The notes under the pieces were generated by a model that had not been told where the DNA came from, searched no databases, and saw only the letters and a list, made by a program, of their open reading frames with translations. Source: JASGCL01 sp965262775 (GTDB lineage Bacteria > Pseudomonadota > Alphaproteobacteria > JASGCL01). From it: a stretch of DNA of 64,000 bases. The stretch covers positions 1-64,000 of the forward strand of contig CBDHFT010000001.1 in the NCBI GenBank assembly GCA_965262775.1, written 5' to 3'. The number at the start of each line of letters is the position of its first letter. The first letter of the stretch is position 1. Position numbers and translations under genes: made by a program. Positions 1-7,608 of the stretch are shown piece by piece.

Positions 1-123
1 GAATAAAGTTGAATTTTGTCGGCCATGAGACAAGCATTGTAGCAAAGACCAGACAGCGAAGGAAGATGTATTATGTATTAATTGCCTTCCACCACAATAA
101 TAATTATTACAATAATAAGCAAA

Positions 124-209
124 TGGTGGTGGGGGCTGGATTTGAACCAGCGTAAGCAGAAGCTAACGGATTTACAGTCCGTCCCCTTTAACCACTCGGG
201 CACCCCACC
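124..209 (-). tRNA. tRNA-Tyr (anticodon GTA)
   Basis: Read on the minus strand, the segment folds as a tRNA with a long variable arm. The 7-bp acceptor stem pairs GGTGGGG with CCCCACC, the anticodon loop contains CTGTAAA (GTA), and the T-loop is GGTTCAAATCC. The 3' CCA is encoded at 124-126. The long variable arm is expected for a bacterial tyrosine tRNA. No clear T-tract terminator follows it. Confidence 0.95.
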
Positions 210-210
210 A

Positions 211-591
211 TAATTTACAATATTTCCTGATAATATCGGTTGGCAAACAATCTAATATAATCCGTCACAATATTGCGGTAAATTAGGCGATAAATTATCC
301 CCACCCATTTGTCAATTGCTGTTTCCAGCCTTGCCGTTATTAAAAAAAACTATCACAAGCCCGCTATTTGTTTTTATGATTATTTGCTTTTATCCTCGGT
401 CATTGCCATAATGACGTGCATTAAAAAATAAACAACATGCGTTAACTATATTTTAGAAATAACTAAACAATTGATTGTTATAAAAAAAGAATTACATTCT
501 ATATATTTTTAAAAAAAGAGAATATAATTATTTATATATCTATTTTTTTGCAAAAAATAGAAAAAAATTCTATTTTTTAGAAAAAAATCGC
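211..591. other. AT-rich gene-free stretch
   Basis: No credible gene is seen between tRNA-Tyr and the broken TauE gene. The right half is extremely AT-rich. It holds a perfect 11-bp inverted repeat (552-562 with 568-578, five-A loop) and a smaller AACAAT/ATTGTT repeat near 456-470. The 11-bp repeat lies just upstream of the candidate promoter at 592, where an A/T-rich activator or nucleoid-protein site would be plausible. That role is inferred only. Confidence 0.5.
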
Positions 592-618
592 TTGACACGC
601 GTCTTGCTATTTTATAAA
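592..618 (+). promoter_or_regulatory. candidate sigma-70 promoter for the TauE-like gene
   Basis: A perfect TTGACA (592-597) is followed by TATAAA (613-618) at 15 bp, or by TAAACA (615-620) at 17 bp. It lies about 90 bp upstream of the first start codon of the TauE-like gene, in very AT-rich DNA. Neither choice of -10 box is ideal, so the match is suggestive rather than decisive. Confidence 0.4.
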
Positions 619-710
619 CAATTTTTGAAATAAATAATTTTGGCGGTCAAAGAAAAAATTTGGCATCAAAATGAAACAGCAAATAAAATAAGAAAACAAC
701 AGATGAAAAA

Positions 711-1596
711 ATGAAACAAAAAAAATCTTCGGGCGACACACCAAAAGATTCAGCCATCAATAAAAAATTATTTGCGGGGGCAATCATTGCCTTCTTGGCG
801 GTTATGATTTCTACCGTATGGTATGCAATAACCAAGCAGGGCGATAGCTTTGATAACCATCTTTTGCTTACTGGGTTTTTGGTTGGCATTGTGGCGCAAA
901 CGGTCGATGGTGCCTTGGGCATGGCTTACGGTGTTACCTCCAGCAGTTTTTACTTGCCACGGGGGCGTCGCCGCTTATTGCCACCGCGTCGGTGCATATT
1001 GCGGAATTTTTACCACGGGGGCGGCGGCACTCAGCCATTGGTATTTTCGCAATATTAATAAAAAAGTTTTTATCCGCCTTGTGCTGGGTGGTATTGCTGG
1101 TGCCCTGGTCGGGGTTTATGTGGTGGTTAATTTTGACAGCAAAATCATCAAACCCTATGTCAGTGGTTATTTGTTGTTGATGGGGCTTTATATTTTGTTT
1201 CGTGCTTTCCGCCGTTATCAATTAAAAATCGTTCAAAGCCTGAAAGAAATCCCTTACCTTGGGTTTATTGCTGCCTTTGTTGATTCAATTGGCGGCGGTG
1301 GTTGGGGGCCAGTTTTAACCACCACCATGTTGGGCCAGGGGCGTGACCCACGCACCACGATTGGCACGGTTAATAGCGCCGAGTTCTTTATCACCATCGT
1401 TAGCGGCTCAGCATTTTTTGCTATCGTTGGCTTGCAAAAGCTACGAAATTGTTATCGGCTTGATATTGGGTGGGTTTTTATATCACCCTTGGCCGCCAAA
1501 TTTGTCAAACATGTGCCACATAAAATTTTGTTTGTTTTGGTCGGTTTATTAATCTCGGGTTTAAGCATATTCAACTTGATAAAGGCATTATCATAA
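711..1596 (+). pseudogene. TauE/SafE (TSUP) family membrane permease, frameshifted
   Basis: TauE/SafE proteins are multi-pass permeases or exporters of sulfur-containing anions and related compounds. The family sequence can be followed through all three forward frames. The N-terminal part ends in GMAYGVTSSSF. A second frame then gives LLATGASPLIATASVHIAEF (950-1009), and a third gives TTGAAALSHWYF onward. Near 1440-1475 the best match (YEIVIGLILGGF) is again out of frame before the reading returns. The shifts fall at T5 runs (947-951, 1007-1011, 1475-1479) and an A4 run (1436-1439). Adding one T to each T run restores the reading. The gene is therefore either decaying or affected by homopolymer sequencing errors; RNA polymerase slippage is a third, less likely option. 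Confidence 0.8.
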
Positions 1597-1615
1597 ATTA
1601 TACTTATTAAACTAA

Positions 1616-1655
1616 CTTTCTCCCGTTTGCTAAAAAAATAGCCGACGGGGGAAAG
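1616..1655 (+). promoter_or_regulatory. strong hairpin upstream of the peroxiredoxin gene
   Basis: Bases 1616-1626 pair with 1645-1655 over 11 bp with a single G-U pair, and the loop contains a further GCT/AGC match. There is no T-tract after it, so it is not a textbook terminator. Its 3' arm carries GGGGGAAAG, which could act as a ribosome-binding sequence if translation began at the GTG at 1671. It may be an mRNA-end hairpin of the upstream gene or a leader element of the peroxiredoxin gene. Confidence 0.4.
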
Positions 1656-1685
1656 TCAATATTACTATTTGTGAAAGCTATCATC

Positions 1686-2342
1686 ATGTTAAAAATAAAC
1701 GACACCGCACCCGATTTCACCGCCGACACCACCGAAGGGGTAATAAAATTCCACGATTATATCGATGGCCATTGGGGCATGTTTGTTTCGCACCCCAAAG
1801 ACTTCACCCCCGTTTGCACCACCGAATTGGGGTCGATGGCGAAGCTGAAACCCGAATTTGATAAACGCGACGTCAAGATGATTGGTATATCGGTCGACCC
1901 CGTCACCGACCATAAGAAATGGAAGGCGGATATTGAAAAAGTCAGCGGCGCCCATGTTACCTATCCCATGATTGGCGACCCCGAATTAAAAATTGCAAAA
2001 TTATACGGCATGTTGCCCGCCACCGCTGGGGATAAGAGCGACGGCCGCACCCCGCAAGATAACGCGACCGTGCGTAATGTTTTTATCATCGGTCCCGATA
2101 AAAAAATAAAATTGATATTGATCTACCCCATGACGGCGGGGCGCAATTTTTTTGAAATTTTGCGCGTCATCGATAGTTTGCAATTATCGACCAGCCAATC
2201 GCTGGCAACCCCCGCCAATTGGGAGCCAGGTGACGATGCTATCATCATGGGGTCGGTTTCTGACGCCGATGCGAAAATAAAATTTCCCGCTGGCTGGCAA
2301 ACCCCAACCCCCTATATTCGTTTGGTAAAAACCAGCAAGTAG
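1686..2342 (+). CDS. 1-Cys peroxiredoxin (Prx6 family)
   Basis: This is a thiol peroxidase that reduces hydrogen peroxide and organic hydroperoxides in the cytoplasm. The 218-residue length is normal for Prx6-type enzymes, which are longer than 2-Cys AhpC. The peroxidatic cysteine is C44 in the motif DFTPVCTTELG, preceded by APDF at the N-terminus. The C-terminal half has the family's dimerisation region. I chose ATG 1686 because it starts MLKINDTAPDF as relatives do; an in-frame GTG at 1671 would add five residues. The gene stands alone between the broken TauE gene and recX. Confidence 0.93.
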   Translation: MLKINDTAPDFTADTTEGVIKFHDYIDGHWGMFVSHPKDFTPVCTTELGSMAKLKPEFDKRDVKMIGISVDPVTDHKKWKADIEKVSGAHVTYPMIGDPELKIAKLYGMLPATAGDKSDGRTPQDNATVRNVFIIGPDKKIKLILIYPMTAGRNFFEILRVIDSLQLSTSQSLATPANWEPGDDAIIMGSVSDADAKIKFPAGWQTPTPYIRLVKTSK

Positions 2343-2358
2343 TTTTTGTCATCGTTAC

Positions 2359-2955
2359 ATGGCTAAACCACCCATTGCCAAGTCCACCGTTGCCAGGCCC
2401 ATAACCCCCGCCCGCTTACAAAATTATGCCCTGTGGTATTTGCAAAAACAATTTCCATCAAAAAATTGGTTGAGGAAAAAATTGGTCCAATTTTCAAGCC
2501 AAAAAAAACCCACCGACCAAGCCATGCAAGATATTTTGCCGATGGTTGATAGCTTGCTGGGATTATTAGAAAAAGAAAATATCATCGACGATAAACGCCT
2601 GGTCGCCAGTTTGGCGCGCCAGTGGCAAGAACGTTTGATGCCATTTCGCAAAATTGAAAGCAAATTGATGGCCAAGGGTTTTGAGCGCGAGACTATCGAA
2701 GATATCAAAAACCAATTGGAAAATAACAATCAACTGGCCGACGAAGAAACCATGGCGCGCGATTATGCGGCGCGCAAAAAATTGGGTGCATGGCGCGTGG
2801 CCAAGGAAGAATCAAATGAAGACGCCCACGAAGAAAATGATGGCAACGAAAGCAACCAAACGAGGGCGCAAAAAAATTATCAAAAAGATTTGGCAAAAAT
2901 GGCGCGCGCGGGTTTTTCCTATAACGCGGCGCAAAAGGCATTAAAGAAAGATTAA
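2359..2955 (+). CDS. recX: RecX family regulatory protein
   Basis: RecX binds RecA filaments and limits their growth and ATPase activity, so it modulates recombination and the SOS response. The 198-residue protein shows the expected three-helix repeat pattern: an N-terminal ALWYL segment, a central IIDDKRLVASLARQW repeat with a KIESKLMAKG helix, and a C-terminal LAKMARAGFSYNAAQKAL repeat. An acidic linker around residues 150-170 is longer than usual. It begins 16 bp after the peroxiredoxin stop and may be co-transcribed with it. recA is not in the window. Confidence 0.82.
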   Translation: MAKPPIAKSTVARPITPARLQNYALWYLQKQFPSKNWLRKKLVQFSSQKKPTDQAMQDILPMVDSLLGLLEKENIIDDKRLVASLARQWQERLMPFRKIESKLMAKGFERETIEDIKNQLENNNQLADEETMARDYAARKKLGAWRVAKEESNEDAHEENDGNESNQTRAQKNYQKDLAKMARAGFSYNAAQKALKKD

Positions 2956-3227
2956 TGAGTGGCTATATAATAAGAATGATAAAGCCGATAAACAAGCACC
3001 AGCAACCCAATGGCGGTGGCGGTCAGCGACCAACGCCAATGATTAAAAACATGGGAACGGGCATCATTAAAACTTGATTCGTTGTCTTTTTTTATTCTTT
3101 TAACATCCCTGATGATATTAACATGGGTGGCGTCGTTACGCTCCAGCCCCGACTTAACTTCTTGAATAATCAGGCGAACCTCGGCTATTTCCTCGGCTAT
3201 GTCGTGAATATTTGTGTTAGATTTCAT
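2952..3227 (-). CDS. small single-pass membrane protein, tandem paralogue A
   Basis: I do not recognise a named family. The 91-residue protein has a charged, probably coiled-coil N-terminal region, then one transmembrane helix near the C-terminus (TATAIGLLVLVYRLYHSYY). The start at 3227 has a GGGGGAC ribosome-binding sequence just upstream; an ATG at 3239 would add four residues. It shares RND-TH, I--V--I and FN positions, as well as layout, with the next gene on the same strand, which is why I call the two paralogues. Its 3' end overlaps the recX stop by 4 bp in convergent orientation. Confidence 0.65.
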   Translation of the reverse strand: MKSNTNIHDIAEEIAEVRLIIQEVKSGLERNDATHVNIIRDVKRIKKDNESSFNDARSHVFNHWRWSLTATAIGLLVLVYRLYHSYYIATH

Positions 3228-3242
3228 CTTGTCCCCCATTGT

Positions 3243-3533
3243 TTAGAAAGCGGCCATCAAAAAACGAATCGCCTTATCATACCATTCATAGGGCAAGCTA
3301 AAGCCAACCGCGGTAAGGCTTAAGATAAAACTTAAGCGAATAAACATGGTTGATTGCCGATTAAATTCGGCAATTTTACGTTGGTTAAAATTGGTAATAT
3401 CAACCACTTGCTTGACTATCACATCATGGGTTTTGTCATTGCGGGCAATATGGTTGCGCAAATCATGCAATTCTTTTTTAATCTCTTGAATTTTATCATG
3501 CTGTTGCTGATAATCATTTTTATATTCGGTCAT
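3243..3533 (-). CDS. small single-pass membrane protein, tandem paralogue B
   Basis: The 96-residue protein has an N-terminal helical segment rich in K, E, Q and H with heptad-like spacing, then one hydrophobic segment (FIRLSFILSLTAVGFSL). The block ARNDKTHDVIVKQVVDI aligns with ERNDATHVNIIRDVKRI of the neighbour at 2952-3227. The two genes are separated by only 4-16 bp and are probably one transcript made by tandem duplication and divergence. The function is unknown; the shape suggests a membrane-anchored coiled-coil adaptor. Confidence 0.62.
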   Translation of the reverse strand: MTEYKNDYQQQHDKIQEIKKELHDLRNHIARNDKTHDVIVKQVVDITNFNQRKIAEFNRQSTMFIRLSFILSLTAVGFSLPYEWYDKAIRFLMAAF

Positions 3534-3636
3534 GGGGATATGATTATAATAAAATTATTGATAGGGGTCTCATGATTTGTCTTGCAAACAATATTTTGTC
3601 TAGTTTATCATCTATTTAACATTTTATTTGTTATTA

Positions 3637-4845
3637 TTACTTGTCTTTAGTAGCATGTTTTTTAAATAAATTAAACAAATAAATATTATCTTGTGGCCCT
3701 GGCGAAGCCTCGGGGTGAAATTGCACCGAAAAAACTGGTCTATCTTTTATTCTTAATCCCGCCACCGAATTATCAAACAGCGATCGGTGGGTTACCTCCA
3801 CCCCCGCTGGCAAACTATCGCCATCGACCACAAACCCATGGTTTTGGCTGGTTATCAATACCTTGCCTGCCGCCATATCCTTCACGGGGTGATTAGCACC
3901 GCGATGCCCCAATTCCATTTTTTTTGTTTGCCCACCCAATGCCAAGGCCAACAATTGATGGCCAAGGCACACCCCAAACAATGGCAAATCTTTATTCTGC
4001 AACAATTTTTTAATAATTGGCACGGCGTAGGTTGCGGTGGCCGCGGGGTCGCCCGGGCCATTGGATAAAAACACCCCCGCGGGATTCATTTTTAATATTT
4101 CTTCGGCTGGCGTTTTGGCATTAACAACCCGCACCCGACCAAACATGTCGGTCAACAGGCGTAATATATTATTTTTAATCCCATAATCATAAACCACAAT
4201 TGGTATTTCTTCATTTTTGCCTGCGGCATTTTTTTTGCTGTGGTCTACGTAAGAATTTTGTTCGCTGTTGTATGTTCCTTCGTTCCAATATTGGCTGGCG
4301 GGGCGGCTTGCCGATTCTGCCAATTCTTTGTTTTCTAAATCATCCAACTTGGCTACTTGGTTTTTTAAATCATTAATAAAATTTTCTTTTTTTTCGTCGG
4401 GCAAGATAGCCATCACACCCATAATGGCGCCGCCATCGCGAATTTTTTTTGTCAGGCGTCTGGTATCAATCCCCGCGATGGCTGGCACGTCATGCGCCAC
4501 CAACCAATGGTGCAAACTTTCTTTACCGCGCCAACTGGAAAAATCGGCATCGGGTATTTCGCAAAACACCGCACCCGCCACCAACAATTTTTCACGCGCG
4601 TAATCGGTTTCGTTATCTTGCGGGTTGCAACCAACAATACCAACATGGGGAAAGGTAAAATTGATAATCTGCCCCGCGTAGGATGGGTCGGTCAATATTT
4701 CTTGATACCCCGTCATGCTGGTGTTGAAGCATAATTCGCCGCTGGTGGTTTTTTTCGCACCCACCGCCACGCCGTGAAACACCGTGCCATCCGCCAATAC
4801 CAGGACGGCGGGGGGCGTTTGTTCATGGATGGTGGTTTGGGGCAT
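3637..4845 (-). CDS. carA: carbamoyl-phosphate synthase small (glutaminase) subunit
   Basis: CarA hydrolyses glutamine and channels ammonia to CarB for carbamoyl phosphate, feeding arginine and pyrimidine synthesis. The 402-residue protein has the N-terminal CPSase small-chain domain (SMTGYQEILTDPSYAGQI) and a C-terminal class I amidotransferase domain with nucleophile C293 in GVCLGHQ and the catalytic HPE near residue 378. I use ATG 4845; an upstream in-frame TTG at 4884 has no support. The linker around residues 165-215 is longer than usual. carB does not follow, so the operon is split. It is divergent from yqeY. Confidence 0.96.
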   Translation of the reverse strand: MPQTTIHEQTPPAVLVLADGTVFHGVAVGAKKTTSGELCFNTSMTGYQEILTDPSYAGQIINFTFPHVGIVGCNPQDNETDYAREKLLVAGAVFCEIPDADFSSWRGKESLHHWLVAHDVPAIAGIDTRRLTKKIRDGGAIMGVMAILPDEKKENFINDLKNQVAKLDDLENKELAESASRPASQYWNEGTYNSEQNSYVDHSKKNAAGKNEEIPIVVYDYGIKNNILRLLTDMFGRVRVVNAKTPAEEILKMNPAGVFLSNGPGDPAATATYAVPIIKKLLQNKDLPLFGVCLGHQLLALALGGQTKKMELGHRGANHPVKDMAAGKVLITSQNHGFVVDGDSLPAGVEVTHRSLFDNSVAGLRIKDRPVFSVQFHPEASPGPQDNIYLFNLFKKHATKDK

Positions 4846-4952
4846 TATCTGTTGAATATATTTATACCGAGGTTGTTGTTGCAAAAAGCCACGATTCTAA
4901 TTATGATGCAACAAGATTTTATACAACAAAAAAATATTATTAAGGAAAAAAA

Positions 4953-5411
4953 ATGTCATTACGCCAAACAATAACCGATGAAATAAAAAAAGCCATGTTG
5001 GCCAAGGCCGAAGGGCGTTTAAAAACCCTGCGCCTTGTTCTGGCAACATTAAAGGATAAAGATATTGCCAGTCGCACCGCCACCAACAAGGACGGGTTGC
5101 AAAACGATGAAATTATAAAAATGTTGCAAACCATGGTCAAGCAACGCCGCGACGCCATAACATTGTTCGAGCAAGGGGGGCGACCCGAATTGGCAACCGC
5201 CGAGCAAGAAGAAATTAATGTTATCAAAGAATTCTTACCACAAACCATCGAAGGGGCCGAATTGGAAAAAGCCATTAAGGACGCCATTGCCGCCACCGCC
5301 GCGGCGTCTATCAAAGACATGGGTAAGGTAATGAACCATTTGAAAGAAAAATTTCCAGGACAAATTGATGCGGGCTTAGCAGGGGCGATGGTAAAAAAAT
5401 TGATTGGCTAA
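4953..5411 (+). CDS. GatB/YqeY domain protein
   Basis: YqeY proteins match the C-terminal tail domain of the amidotransferase subunit GatB but are free-standing; a role linked to tRNA metabolism is presumed. The 152-residue protein has the typical features: an N-terminal LRQTITDEIKKAMLAKAEGRLKTLR-like helix read here from residue 3, NDEIIKMLQTMVKQRRDA, and LPQTIEGAELEKAI with a C-terminal GQIDAGLAGAMVKKLI. A good AAGGA ribosome site lies 7-8 bp before the ATG. The position between carA and dnaG is conserved in alphaproteobacteria. Confidence 0.92.
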   Translation: MSLRQTITDEIKKAMLAKAEGRLKTLRLVLATLKDKDIASRTATNKDGLQNDEIIKMLQTMVKQRRDAITLFEQGGRPELATAEQEEINVIKEFLPQTIEGAELEKAIKDAIAATAAASIKDMGKVMNHLKEKFPGQIDAGLAGAMVKKLIG

Positions 5412-5419
5412 GTTTTTTT

Positions 5420-6292
5420 ATGAAGCCTAGAGACATCGCCCTCGCTCTCTTGGTCACTTTTCTTTGGGGCACCAATTTTATGATTAGCAAGTTTGGGCTT
5501 TTTACCACGCCGCCGCTGTTGCTTGGGTTGTTGCGTTTTCTTGGCGCGGGGGCTTTTGCCTTTTTCTTGCCGCGGCCCAAGGTTGCCTTATCCTATTTGT
5601 TCCTTGTATCCTTGTTTTTGTTTGTCACGCAATTCAGCCTGGTTTTTACCAGTATTAACATGGGCATGCCAACCAGTCTTATTTCGTTGGTGTTGCAAGC
5701 CCAGGCTTTCTTCACCATTGTTTATATATCCATTTTGAAAAGGAAATTTCCCAATCGCCAAATAATATTGGGCAGTGTCATTGCCCTGTGCGGTTTATGG
5801 ATTATTTTTCACAGCGTTAAGGGCGACCACAGCGTGACCGTCATGGAATTGGTTTTGGCCTTGGGCGCGGCGGCATCTTGGGCGTTTGGTAATATTTTGG
5901 TGGCGCGCTTGGGCAAAATTGATATGCTGGCAACGGTGGCTTGGGTAAGTATTTTATCCATACCTGGGTTCGCGGTTTTAACATTTGTTATAGAAGGCCC
6001 CGCCCTGATAATGTCCAGCCTTGCCAATTTTGACACCTTAACCGGTTTTTGCGTTTTTTACCTTAGTGTTATTTCGACCATCGTTGCCTACGGCCTATGG
6101 AATTTCCTTATCAGCAAATATGGCGCAGGGGTGGTGGCGCCATTTTCCTTGTTGGTGCCCGTGACTGGCATCGCCATGGGCACTTTGTTTTTGGGGGAGG
6201 CTTTATCGACCGAAGCCATTTGGGGAACAGTCTTTATCATTGCGGGGCTTATCACCCTTAATATTAATAAAAGCCTCTTAAAATTCAAATAA
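5420..6292 (+). CDS. EamA/DMT family transporter, ten membrane segments
   Basis: This is an inner-membrane drug/metabolite transporter superfamily exporter, probably for amino acids or related metabolites. The 290-residue protein has two EamA repeats of about five helices each. The first begins with ALLVTFLWGTNFMISKFGL and the second with LVLALGAAASWAFGNILVARLG; each carries the family's aromatic/Gly-rich first helix. The closing pair of helices contains GTLFLGEALSTEAIWGTVFIIAGL. It starts 8 bp after yqeY and is likely co-transcribed. The substrate cannot be read from the sequence. Confidence 0.9.
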   Translation: MKPRDIALALLVTFLWGTNFMISKFGLFTTPPLLLGLLRFLGAGAFAFFLPRPKVALSYLFLVSLFLFVTQFSLVFTSINMGMPTSLISLVLQAQAFFTIVYISILKRKFPNRQIILGSVIALCGLWIIFHSVKGDHSVTVMELVLALGAAASWAFGNILVARLGKIDMLATVAWVSILSIPGFAVLTFVIEGPALIMSSLANFDTLTGFCVFYLSVISTIVAYGLWNFLISKYGAGVVAPFSLLVPVTGIAMGTLFLGEALSTEAIWGTVFIIAGLITLNINKSLLKFK

Positions 6293-6322
6293 AAAGACGG
6301 GGGAAGAAAGGACGAACTTCCC

Positions 6323-7522
6323 TTACAAGGCGTTGGGAATGAAGAAGTTATCGAGGTCTTCAACGCGGGTTATTTTTATATTCGCCGCCCCTATATCAAT
6401 GCTAGCCAAACTAATCATTCGTTCTTTTATATCTTCATAATCTTTTTCCGACCCTGCTTGAATATAGATGTTAATAGCTGGACGATAATATCGCCGATTA
6501 TTCAAATCTTCGTCCCAGCCGCGAATTATTTTTTTTAATATCAGCTTATCAATCTCGCGATTGGCAAATGGAAAAGAATAGCCAATCACCACAATATGTT
6601 TTGCTTCCAGATTATCAAATTCCTTTAGAAATTCATCGTAATTTGGGTTTGCGTTCTCCCATGCGAATTTTATCGATTCGGACAATGTATCTGCTTCGGA
6701 CAAAATAAACTTATCCATTAATGTCTTCATGGTTTGTTCATAGTCAGGATTTTCGGCGTAGGGCATGAAATCTTTATTATAACAACTACCATTTAATTTT
6801 TGCAAATGGGGGGCAATAGAATTGTCAAAAAAATCATCATCAAGATTTAACTTGTTGCAGGCCCGTTCAAATTGCCCGTCATAATTCCATGAAACTATTT
6901 TCATTTTATCGCTGGGAAAGGTTGGCCCTGCTGAACTGAACATCAGTATATCAGTTAAAAAATTAACATAACGCTGGTCTGGCCGTTGCCTTTTTAATTT
7001 AGCTGAGGGCAAAATATCTTTATCGCCGTGAATTTCTTTCTTTAATAATTCTACAAAATTATCTTGGTATTCTTTAAAAATATTGTTGGAATAATCTGCG
7101 ATGCGAATGCCAGAACCAAGAGCTATATATTCGCTAATAGTCTGACCTCCAAACTCTGAATAATTTTTATCCAAATCATCATCAGTCAATATTTCTTCCC
7201 AATTAAGGTAAAAATATAATATTTTCTTTAATTGTTTTATCTCCGCTTCCTTGCCTTTGATATATAATTCCTTGGCGTAGGTATCTATTGACCGTCTTTT
7301 TTTTAATTCTTTAATAAAATTTCTTAAGCTATCAACTCCATTTACTGTCCTTATCTTATCTATAGAAAAGCCACCAGTCCGTTGTGACAAAACTTGACAA
7401 CAATTATCTAGCCCACAAGCAAACAACCCTAACCGCTCGGTCATTTCATTCACCGTCGGCAGGGCGTTGGCGCTGGCCCCTGCCCCCAAATAATATAAAA
7501 CATTAGCCATGGGATATATCAT
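6323..7522 (-). CDS. SIR2-like domain protein, possible NAD-consuming defence effector
   Basis: The roughly 399-residue protein has hallmarks of the SIR2-like fold: an N-terminal nucleotide-binding LYYLGAGASANALPT, a mid-protein VSWNYDGQFERA, then PHLQKLNGS and a late HIVVIGYSFPFANREID. In SIR2 NADases of phage-defence systems, catalysis needs an Asn and a His in comparable positions; N and H are present here in WNYD and PHLQK. About 180 residues separate the first two motifs. It sits alone, opposite in direction, between eamA and dnaG in an otherwise conserved block, and its codons are more AT-rich than its neighbours'. Both points fit acquisition by transfer. NADase activity and defence are inferences. 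An ATG at 7510 and a TTG at 7540 are alternative starts. Confidence 0.72.
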   Translation of the reverse strand: MIYPMANVLYYLGAGASANALPTVNEMTERLGLFACGLDNCCQVLSQRTGGFSIDKIRTVNGVDSLRNFIKELKKRRSIDTYAKELYIKGKEAEIKQLKKILYFYLNWEEILTDDDLDKNYSEFGGQTISEYIALGSGIRIADYSNNIFKEYQDNFVELLKKEIHGDKDILPSAKLKRQRPDQRYVNFLTDILMFSSAGPTFPSDKMKIVSWNYDGQFERACNKLNLDDDFFDNSIAPHLQKLNGSCYNKDFMPYAENPDYEQTMKTLMDKFILSEADTLSESIKFAWENANPNYDEFLKEFDNLEAKHIVVIGYSFPFANREIDKLILKKIIRGWDEDLNNRRYYRPAINIYIQAGSEKDYEDIKERMISLASIDIGAANIKITRVEDLDNFFIPNAL

Positions 7523-7608
7523 AGTTGATTCTTGCCTCAATGCAACTTTATGATGACATTTATCATTAATTGCTATCTGTGCTGATTTTTGATAGTCATT
7601 GCTAGGTT

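Noticed and set aside
711..1058. Separate 115-residue gene at the TauE start
   Set aside because: It is the N-terminal piece of the frameshifted TauE gene; its last 35 residues are out-of-frame sequence.
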